From contig VZTI01005197.1 of assembly GCA_013397865.1 (NCBI GenBank), positions 2,398,533 through 2,462,532 of the forward strand: DNA of 64,000 bases. Direction: 5' to 3'. A program made the translations under genes and the position numbers. Origin of the DNA: Struthidea cinerea (lineage: Eukaryota > Chordata > Aves > Passeriformes > Corcoracidae). The notes below the pieces were generated by a model that was given only the letters and a program-made list of their open reading frames with translations, made no database searches and was not told the DNA's origin. Of this stretch, positions 1 to 10,500 are shown in pieces (positions within the stretch are counted from its first letter, which is position 1; each line of letters begins with the position of its first letter).

Positions 1-1032
1 AAGCTAATGCATCCATTTGAATGCATGAAGTGAGCACGTCCTTTGTTGCGGGTCTCCCTTTATTGTGCATTAGAATGTCAGCCCGTGCACTCCCCACCAA
101 AGCTGCCCGCCTGTGCACTGGGAGACCCGTTAACCTTAATTCATCGGGAAGCGCCATGTCTGTCGCTGCGTTCAGCTTGCATCAGAAGCTGCACAGGATT
201 GCTGATGGGCCAGATGCACACATCTAATGAGCATTCTTTCAGGTTAGAGCGCCCAGGAGTGCTCATTAAATAAATGGCAGTTGTAGAGGGATGGCTCTAA
301 AATGCAAAGTCTGTTCTGCACCAACATGTTAGAGAAAGCGTTTTGTGCCAAAGTTGCAATAAAACTTACGTACTCCAGCATGGAGGCTAGCTTCTGAGCT
401 TGCTTCCAGAGCTTTGTCCTCATACGCAGGAGCCGTCTGTACGTACTGTGGTGCTGAGAAACTGAGATTCCTGCTGTACCTAATTACAGGCTGTACTGAA
501 AGGGAAGGAGTGCCCTATTAATATCTTCATCACTGAAATTCCTTTAAGTGTAAACAGCTACATTTTTGGCAGTTTTATATAAATTGCAGAAAAAAATGAT
601 GTTTCTGATTTTTCTTCATGCAGAACTATTCTTACTCATAAGGATATAATTCTTTGAGCCATGTAGACTCCATGGTATTTGGGTACTCAACTTCTGCATG
701 CAATTTCTACTTTGCTCTGTAAACTGATAAGCTGGCAAATACATCAGTCAGGAAGGATCTCTGACAACTTTGCCAGTTATGGTGTTACAGTATTTTCATC
801 TTGCTATCTATTGAGTAAAAAAATAAGATATATTGGCATAGACATTAATGTATTCATGTGTTAATGTGATGTTTTGTTTTCAAAATGTGTGCTGAGGTCC
901 AGGGAGGTCCAACCAGAAAATACATCAATTGTCACAGTACAGCACGAGAAAAAAACAGTCTGATCACTTCCTTTGTCATGTGAATTCCAAGTCTTCCTGT
1001 GCATCTACTGTTCCTCTGCTTACTCAGATAAA

Positions 1033-1075
1033 GTGGCTGTTCCACTTGGGCTGATTGCCCTGGTGGAACAATCAC
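1033..1075. repeat. Compact inverted repeat (43-nt hairpin)
   Basis: The 19-nt arms pair with a 5-nt loop (1052-1056). Pairs include GTGG/ATCAC with one G-T, then TGTTCCAC/GTGGAACA perfectly, then GGGC/GCCC, with mismatches at 1037/1071 and 1047/1061. It lies inside a GATB intron. It is shorter than a usual microRNA precursor, so its function is unknown. Confidence 0.6.
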
Positions 1076-4000
1076 ATTGGTGACTCCTTCAAACAGTCAG
1101 AAGTGGGTCTCTGGAGAAACTGGTTTTGACCATTTTGTTTTATGCCGTGCCATTCTCATACATGTTAGTGTGCAGGTGAACTTATGCTTATTTTTAGAAT
1201 TCAGATCATTTTATAAGAAGCTTTAGGAAAAAGTTTGAACTCTCTTTGACTGGTCTGCTCGTCTCCTGGATGCTTTGGGTTTTTTTCCCCTGACAGTCTT
1301 GTACGTTTTTGCAGCAGTTGTTACCTCACAGTTGGTTATTGTAGGAACTGTGATGGTGAAAATGGGAATAACAAAGCAGCAAATGACATTTTATTTGTGA
1401 ACATTGAAGTAGTTTTCTTCTTTAGTTCTTTGGGAAACATTACTGGTTTTTAAAAGAATAAGTTTGCATTACAGTCCCAGTGTCCCTAAACATTGTGCCC
1501 ATGGTGTTCTGTAAAATAAAGTATTGTTCTAAACTTGTTTAAAAGGTACCTGAAATCACTACACCACTAGGATTTTTTACATCTCAATGCTATGAAATGA
1601 TCATTTTAAACCATGTTTAAGAAAGAAATTTGCATCTGATTGAAATATTGGTATGTCAGGTTTCATGCCAGTGAGATTCACATGAATAAATCACAGCCTA
1701 TTTAGTGTCTAATGGGACCACTGAGTGGCCTGAATCACAAACATGGTGCTGCTATTCCAGATTTCTGGTTTTCTGTTAATGAAGTTTAGAATAAAGTCAT
1801 TCAGAATGAAGAGAGAACAGACAGTCAGCATTCCTGTAAACCCAGCATGTTGGAGCGTGCAGTGGTTTACAGCTCAGATTTGCCGCCAGGGACAGGTCTG
1901 TGAGTGTGTTGGTAGTTGGAGTGAATTTGGCAGGAAGAAAGTTTACCAAAATGTAAACCAAATTAAAGGCAAGTAGTGCAGTATCTAGAAATTGAAGCTA
2001 ATCAAGTTATGCCTACATTTTTTTTAATATGACAAGAAAATAAGGAAAATGTTTCATTTCTGTCAGTCACTCTGATGTTTTGACATTCTGCCTTACTCAT
2101 TTCAGTCTAGCATTACTGGGTTTTCTTCTCTTTGGCTACAAAAAATGACAGTCACTTTAAAAAACCCAAAACGAAATGCAAGGGAATTTTGGGGAATGTG
2201 TCTGGTTATGTGTGTGCAAGTAGTGAGTATGGGGTTCAGAGACTTGCATATGTAAGTCTGTCTCCCTGAGTTTTCCTGGGCTTTTCTGCACTTGCTGCCT
2301 GGAAATCATCTGATTAAAATGCGAAGGCTGCGTATGTTTGTCCTTGATTTTTCAAAGGTCTGGCAGCAGGATCAGAACTGTAACTCCAGTCAGGCTGTAA
2401 GTATCCAGAAATCTGGATGTGCCCACTGCTAGGGATATGCTCTGTAGCCTATACATGATGGAAGTGCTGGACGTGTGCTGCATCTGAGCTGTGTAGCTGC
2501 ATTCAGACATGTGGCATCTGCAGACATTATTTGCCTGTGCATAATGTTGTAGCTAGACCTACTCTGCCTGGAATGTTCGTAAAACCTTCTGCAGCATGTG
2601 TAAAGAAACCAGCATTCAGGCATGCTCCTTTTTCCCTACCTAGAATGGGCAATTGTTTCTGTGTAAAGGAACCCACTGTTTAAATAATGAGTGTTTGTTT
2701 GTGCTATTGAATCCTTAGGTGAATTAGAAAGAGTACAGTACTTGGCAGTGCATCGTTCTAGGAATTCTGCTTAACACGAACAGTTTTTAATCAAGTTTAC
2801 TGTGCTTTGGTAATCATGTAATTCCTTTACTCTTTTTTTTAAGTTAAATTTGTTCCTCTAGTCTATTTAGCCTTAGTTTTGCATAATTTTATTAGAGAGT
2901 AACTGCTAGTTAAATTAGAACGCTGGAGAAGAAGAGAATTATGTCTGTGTATTAGATAGATAACTAGTGGGAGTTAGAAGGTTTACCTTGGTTCACAAAA
3001 GACCTCAGTGGTTTCCTAGGCTGAGAACTTGGTTTCTTTGGTCATGGTCTCAAGGTGAAGGGGATGGGTCTGATTTTTGTCACACCAGTTTTACAGCACA
3101 TCAGACATTAATCTAGGTACATTTTGTTCTGTTTCACAGAACAGCGATCGGTAGTTTGCAGTCTTCTCAAAAGCCATACATCATTACCAAGGAAAAATGT
3201 GGTATCCAGACCTTTTGGAAGTTTGTATTGTGAAAGTTTGGAGAAGAAAAGTCTAAAATTCTGTATTACTATGGCAGTAAATGGCCTTTAGAAACAAGGG
3301 CAAATGAGATTGTTTTGATGGAATATGAGTGGAGAACGCAAGCTTTGTTTTTTGGTTACCCTGCATTCTTTTTGCTCATAACTGTTCAGAGATCTGGCTG
3401 CAGTCAGTATGTGTTTGAGAAATGTTTTTTCTGTGATAACTGTATACTTAGAATAGCTCCTTGGCTATCTCTAAGCTGTTATCTCCTGACTTCTGAGAGC
3501 TGGCTTGTCCTCCTGTGTGTTTATGCCACATACTGCAGAAGTCCAGTGGCATGCTGGATTTGAATTCCTCCTTGAAAAGGTAGGAGCTGCCACTTCATAC
3601 CTCTTCAGCCTTCAGTAAACCCAGTGAGTTCTGTGCTGCATTTAAAGGTCCATCAATGCCTTGATGACAAACACCACAGCATTCAACAGACTGTGCAGTA
3701 TCTGTTCTTCTAAAAACAATCTCAGATTTCACTTAGGCTATAAATTGAATCCCGCACTGTTATATCTTCTGAGCATTTAGTGTGCTGTGTAAAAGCTTAC
3801 CATAGCTTCTCTGGAAAAAAAAAGGAAAAATAAAACCCTGCTTCTTACATATGACCTTTCCATATCACTGAAGGGTAAATGCAAGCTAAACTTACTCATT
3901 CGATCCTAAATAAATAGAATTGATTGCAAGATCAAGTGAAGTATCTGTAGACAGTTTCAGGAAAAGGCTCTTCTTGGTAAAAGGTAGCATGACAGCCTGT

Positions 4001-4324
4001 GAGATGGCAGCATTGTATTTTCTAGCATTATACATAAAACACTTGCAAAGATGAGAAAGCTTCTCTCCAAATGCTAATTTTAGGGAGGCATTAAGAGAAA
4101 AATGATCATTCATTTTTTGGAAGTTCCACTGAAACAGACAGGCTGACAGATAAACTGTATGTTCCTGTTCTAGGCATAAGATTGTTTGCTGTTATGTTAA
4201 TAAAATTACTCAAAGTCTTGTGACTTTGCTGTGAATTCACAACTGAAGTTTACTTTAGGACTGAGCATTTATATGCTGAGTGTAATTGTATAATTAATTG
4301 CAACCTGTAACCTTTGTCACCTGC

Positions 4325-4408
4325 TCCAGGTGACTGTGCCTTGGCGGAGGGGTTGGACTGGATGATCTCCAGAGGTCCCTTCCAACCCTCAAGATTCTGT
4401 GGTTCTGT
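4325..4408 (+). mobile_element. CR1 LINE 3' end fragment
   Basis: The sequence ggggttggactggatgatct, followed by a lysine-free run cagaggtcccttccaaccct and the terminal ATTCTGTGGTTCTGT octamer-type repeat, is the characteristic 3' end of avian CR1 elements in plus orientation. It is 5'-truncated to about 85 bases, the usual state of CR1 copies. It is in a GATB intron, ending 54 bases before an exon. Confidence 0.88.
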
Positions 4409-4462
4409 AATCATTGTTTGCATTCTAGTATCCCTTTGACACATTTAACTTTTCTTAAACAG

Positions 4463-4596
4463 AATGAAGACGGACTGGCAGAATTCTTTGAAAGTGTAGT
4501 AAAACAGACCCAAATGAAGCCAAAGAAAGTGATCGGCTGGGTTCTAAATGACCTGCTCAGTTACTTGAAACAACAGTCCCTTACAGTAAAGGAAAG
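4463..4596 (+). CDS. GATB: GATB exon (fourth from last)
   Basis: Acceptor tttcttaaacag precedes AAT; donor is AG|gtcagt. The 134-nt exon starts in phase 0 and ends with two bases of a serine codon that is completed in the next exon. It encodes 44 whole codons beginning [15 protein letters not shown] and ending LTVKE. The helix that begins the GatB C-terminal domain lies here. A CR1 3' end lies only about 54 bases upstream of the acceptor. Confidence 0.93.
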
Positions 4597-7500
4597 GTCA
4601 GTGTTCTTCATTGCTACAGTGGTGAGACAAAGTGATCCTTTTCTCATGAATGGTACCGTGTCACTCCATTGCTTGTGCCTGCTTTAGTTGCTACCTGTGA
4701 AGTTTGTTACTCCAGGCAGTCTTGCACAGGCCTTGCCTCTGTCCTGCTGAATGGAATTAGACAAATACGTGGCAGAGAAGAGGATCATGTAGTTAAGAGT
4801 AGCAACCAGTCTTCAGTCTTTAGAGTGTGATGATGGTAAGGCACAGTCAGGCCATTAGTACCAAACATGAGGAAAAACAGCTTGTCATCCTGAACTGTGT
4901 GATCTTTAGGCAAGCAGCGGTAGCATAGATACACTACATCACCTTATTCTCTGAGGTTAACTTCTGCCCACTTTTTCCCTAGCCCAGTCAGTTCTTTTCT
5001 CCTGGCTGACCTCTTGAACCTTCTAGAAAAAAAAGAAATCTCTTCTTCAGCAGCAAAGCAGGTAAGTACCTTTTTGATTTTGCTGTACTCTGAATCTCTG
5101 GCTGCTTACTTTGGTTGTGTAGCAATTTTATAATCATTGTGTACCAGTACGATGGTTGCTTTAAAGGGAAATTACTTAGAGTGTTGATAAAGGATAACGT
5201 CTGTATCTATACTATATACATATAATAAATGCAAATGCCTTATGTGTGTATATAATCTTAGAGATATATCTGCATATTCACTGTTAGAAGGGGGCAGAAG
5301 CCAAATAGTAGACTTAAACAATGTGAACCGAACTCAAATAAATCCTGCTTCTGAACAGAGCAGACAGTAGATCTCAATTTCATGATTCCAGTCAGGCCTG
5401 CGTGAAAGGTCAGTGGGAGCTAATCCATGGCTTGCAGTTAAGATGAGAGTATCAGTTACTAGATTCTTAGGGACAGCAAGGTCTACGTTCCCAAGCATTA
5501 GCACATGGGAAAGGATAGAATTCATCCAAGTGTAGTCACAAAAAGAGTTCTGCTTTGGTGTACCTGAGTCAAAAGTGGGAGAGGTTTGGCCTTTCTCTTA
5601 TCCTTGCTTCTTTGAGCAAGTGCTGCCATGAAGCTCTCAAGCAAGTAAAGCTGGGTTTTTCTAAAATATCATCTTCCTTAGGACAGTCTGAAAAATCAGC
5701 TCTTGATGATTTATATCTAAAATTGTGAACTGGTTATGATGGATACGGTACTGCTGTGTCTGTAGACAAAATTTAGAGGCTTTTTTGTGATGGGCCATAA
5801 TCAGTCATTCACCTTAAATTGCTGCAAGCTCATTTATATGGAGTGATTTGTCTTTTCAGATTAATTATTATACTCTAGATAAGTGCATTAGGTGACTGTT
5901 TCAGTGTTTATCAGTGAAACTTAATGAACTGTGAATGAACTTTCTGGTTTGCTTTCTCTTTTTGGAGATGCTTGTGGTTCTTAATTAAGTTGGTCTGTGT
6001 CTGTGGATAGCCAGCTGCATAAGACGGGCGTCATAAACAGGGATTTAAGCACCTGGCTTCAGGCATGTGTGTTTGGAAATTTTGTATTGGAAAAGTAAAA
6101 GCTTCAAAAAGGAGATAAAGTATTAATAGGAAAAGCACTGGAATGCAGAGCAGTTCTGTGCCTGCGGGGTTGTGGCACACCCATCAGTTTGGTGTCTGCA
6201 TTTAAAAGGGAAGCTTCAGAACTCCAGTCTCAAGTCTCATCCTTGTGGAGGTATGGACAGGATACTAATGCTCATCTATAGGATTTTCTGCTTTGTGATA
6301 CAGTTGTGTGCCAGACACTTCTGACAGGTTGTGAAATGTCAAGAATTTCAGAAATGCATTTGTTGTTTAATTACCAACTCCTTGTAATGTGCATGTTGTC
6401 CTCAGTGTTCTGAAACGGGACCCAGAAATTGCAGTACTCTTTGCCCTCACCGAGTGATGATGCTATCAAACTGCAGAAACCTTGCCACATTTAGAAAAGT
6501 ATTTTGGTTGCCTGGATGTCAGAAGAGTAACAAATGTTTATAACAATCCTCAGCAGTAGGCAGAGATGCTGGATGGCCCGAGGGCAGAAAGGGCTATATA
6601 TACACACCAGCAGATGAATTGCAGCTCTTGGGGAGGGGAGCACGATCTGCAGTGGCAGACACCGATCCAATGGGAAGGGATGGAAGGGTTCGATGGGGTG
6701 AGCATGCAGACATGTGTACACATACGTGCTCGCTGCAGGAAGCTGTTAACCACTTAAATTATTGAAAAGGTTTTGTGTGTGGGCTCTGCTGTCTAAGGCA
6801 GTAAAACAGGCAGATAAAAGCCGTGAGCACTGGCTGTATGCACAGAGCATTGTGTGGTGGGATGCAGTGCCAAGCTAAGGGCACTGTGTGCTCACGTAAT
6901 TACCATGTAGGTAATTACAGAGCTCATGCCCGACGTGCTGTCAAACATAGCGTCCCACTCCAGAGGTCTCCAAAGCAGTTCCAGGCTGGCGTGCCTGTGC
7001 AAAGCAGGGAGCAGCTTGCAGCTGTGCTGGCGTGCGGGGCTGTGGGGTGAGCGTGTCCTGGATCGGATGGATACACGCTGCCTGTGGCCCGGCCTAGAGG
7101 CACCATTTTGAAGCCCACAGTGGGAGCTGTCAGTGCTACTCACGCAGGGCTGAAACCAGTCCGATGGGGAGTGTGCCTGCTAAAGGGCCTTGCTCCTCAA
7201 GTTGCCAGGCTGGCGGCAGCAGGTCCATGTCTGGCATAACAGACCTGCCTGTGAGTTACGGCATTGTGGGAGGAGGCTGGTTGCTGGGCCAGGGAGGTGG
7301 GATCTTGTCCCTGCTGCCAAGAGCCATGCTGGAGCAACTCCGTGTGGACACCCTTGTCACTGGTTCCTGGGGGATCGATGCCCAGCAGGCCGTGGAGCAG
7401 AGCAGACCTTGGGTTTTGCTGGGTTCTGCAGCTGCATAGGTCACCCACATAGGAATAACTTCAACAGACCTGCTTGGCACCCCTGCTTTAAAGTAGATAG

Positions 7501-10500
7501 CAGGGAAATGAGTACAGTACACATATCTAAACAGAACCATCTTCTTTGACAATTATGACTACACCATCTGGAGGACTGGACCCAACCTGGCCCCTGCTTC
7601 TCTTGAGAGGCTGAGGGACACCTGCCAGACATGAAGGCTTCCGTCACTGGAAAGGAGAGGTGCCCACAGGACTTGCTGGAATGGTGCTGCCTGCTGCTTT
7701 CCTCCCGCCCTTGGCAGCAAATCACTGCAGATAGGGTTTCCAGTTGGAGCATTCTTAGGCACAGCAGTCAGCTGGCACAGCCACTAGTTGCAAAATGTTT
7801 GATATGATGCCCATGGCAGCCAGACATGTAAGTCCTGATTAATACATCTTGACCAATGCTGCTATGCCTGCATAGGTGGAGACCACAGAACAACATTAAA
7901 ATCTAATCACGCTCAGGCAAGAATCAATAGAAGAAGCTACTAAGATTTCAGTAATGGAAATGAGGGTGAGATTCACGTTTTGGCTCTGGAGACTTCATAA
8001 TTTGATCCTCCTGTGCTGGTGGAGGCAGTTTGTGTAAATGAATTGAAATGGTTTTTTAAACTGCTTTCTTTAGATTTGTACTCCTTGCCAAGTGGAGAAA
8101 CACATTTTTAAAAAGTGCATCTTTTGACAGGTCTTGGCCGCATCTCCTTCTGCTTTCCTACATACCTGTAAACAAGCAAGGGCCTTGATAGCGTTGTTGC
8201 TCTACTAACTAAGTGGAGATGCTTGTTACCAAATGGGAAGGGACACATGATGCAGCTGTCACAGGGAAAATCTGGTGCCTTCAAGGTTTCTAATGGGCAA
8301 GCTTTCCTCAGTGCCAGGAAATATCTGGCATAGGCATAACAGGGAATCAGAGCTGGATCTCTGACTGTCAAGCTGTCCTGCCCCTGATCTAAGTCAGCCT
8401 GATGTACAAGTTGCTCCTGCATGACTCTGCCCTGAGTGGCTGCATAGATTTTGTTTGTTGCAGATTTCCCCTTCCTGCAGCCCATGGCATCCTGCTTGAA
8501 TGCATACCAATCCTAAAAATCCCATCTGCCTTTTTCCAGGAGAGTGAAAGGGCTTATTCATTGTCCACCCTGATTTGTACAGCACTTTAGACTCTCCAGG
8601 GCGTTTTGCTAGAGGCTATGCTGTGCGGCAAGGACAGGGCTCATTCTGAGAGGTGACATACAGTATGGGTGCCTTGGGAGGCCTCCAGGACAGAAACCTT
8701 CCTGCGTCATCCCTCAGGGAAGAAAAAGAAGGGCTGCCTGTGGTAGCAATGGAGTGCAACAACAACAAAAAAAACCCCAAAAATGAAAAAACACCACCAC
8801 AAAAAAAGGCAAGCAGCTGCAGACAGGCTGAATCTCTGTGGGATATGATATGTTTATTTCTAGGGGTCTTCCAGGTAGCACTGGCATGATGATTTTTGAA
8901 ATTTCACACTAAAAGGAAGATCTTGAAGAAGACATGCTATACAGCACTGATTTATTCAGCATAAAGGTCTGAAAGCTTTACCTATAGTTGTTGTAACTCT
9001 GGCTGCTTATCAGTAACTTCAATATTGTGATCTGCCTTTGGTCCTCTCACAAGGAAAAATTAAGATGTAGCTGCCACAATACAGCTGTGTATCATTACCC
9101 TCTCAATAGGTCTCCAGAAGAGTGATAAAAAGCTTTGGAGTGCCACTGGCAAACAAATGTCCTCTTGCAGCAATTGTATGAATGCATGGTTCTTAAATAC
9201 TTGTTGTGGATGTAGAACTCTTTAACCAAAGGTCTTTTGTACCCAAAAATTTGTCACGCTGAAAAAAACTGCTGGGGTAGTTAAGAGAGCATCCCATGTG
9301 CTTCATTTTACCTGAGTTCTCTTGCTGCCCTGCGAATTATTAAACATGCAGTTTGAATGCCACTCCTTGTCTCCCCATCCTGGCCTCTTCTTCATGCTAG
9401 AGGGAATATTTAATTCTGAAATTTTGGCATGACATTCATTTCCATATTGGGACACAGCAATGGCCCAAACCTACAATTATATCTTCAGCTCAGGATGGAG
9501 CACAACGAGCTGTTTTAATAAGGGTTTTCTTACTTTCCTCCCACAGCCCTGAAATGAAAGCAAAGGGAATACAGAAAATGACTGCCCAAGGAAATTGGTT
9601 TTTTATAAATGTTCTCTCCTCTCAAGTGTATTCCAGGGCAATAGCCCTGCTGCAGTGTAGGAAAACACTAGCATTAACAAGTGATTATTCCACAGGCCTG
9701 GCTTTGCCCAGCAGTCCAGTACTTGGAGATGATGCATAGGTGGGCTGGAGCTGCTGCATTCATTCTGCTTGGCACCATTTTTCTTCTGCTTTGTCATACA
9801 TATCCTCATTACAGCCTGCTGGCGAGGACTGGTAATGGGATGAGTTACCTGGAATTGGACTTGGTAGAATAGTCAGCTAATCGTCAGTTCCCGGGCAGAG
9901 CCATTGCTCATGGAGATGCATTTCCTTGCTGCTCCCAGGCAGTTCTGTGAATGATGTGAGAAGAGCAGGGATACTGGCGGCGAGCAGCCTTGCAGCCCTG
10001 CCATCCCGGCTGTGGTGGCTCCTCTCTGTGCATGAGGAACAGGGGGCTGTGCTCAGCAAACCCCTCGAGAGAGACCCTGGCACTGGAGGCAGTGGGCAGG
10101 GCTCAGGCTGTGGAGGCTGCACAGCCCCACCTGTGAACCATTAACCTGGACTTGTGCAGGAGGTGGCAATGCTTTGTCTCAGTCCAGGGGGCAGAAAAGG
10201 AGGGAGGTACAAGGGCTCTTTCAGAGAGGCACATGATTAAATCTTGGACTAGTTCACCTTTAGACAATCAGCTCTTACAAAAACAGGGCTTCTTTTTTGG
10301 ATCCGTAACCGAAATACTGTGTGTAAACAATGTTGGCAAGTCAAGCCACTGACCTTTGCTGCTTTTATTGTGATTTTCAGGTGCTTGCAGAATTGTGGAA
10401 GGGAGAAGGGAAGACTCCTCTTGAAATTGTTAAAGAACAGAAACTTGAACTGTTACAGGATCAAAAAGAGCTTGAACAGATCTGCCAGGCAGTGATTGAT

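Larger units (their letters stand above)
1..4462 (+). other. GATB: GATB intron (left part; continues beyond the window)
   Basis: AT-rich sequence with no open frame resembling GatB or any other protein I know. It contains a small hairpin (1033-1075) and a CR1 3' end (about 4325-4408). I infer that it is an intron because the first recognised exon at 4463 encodes an internal part of GatB. Confidence 0.75.

Noticed and set aside
1..4462. Search for further upstream GATB exons
   Set aside because: No open segment bounded by AG/GT encoded the GatB region expected before NEDGLAEFF, so the next exon upstream is placed outside the window.
7190..7549. 119-codon plus-strand open frame in a GATB intron
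   Set aside because: No domain, no splice or promoter context, and overlapping frames of similar length exist on the other strand; it is explained by local GC content.
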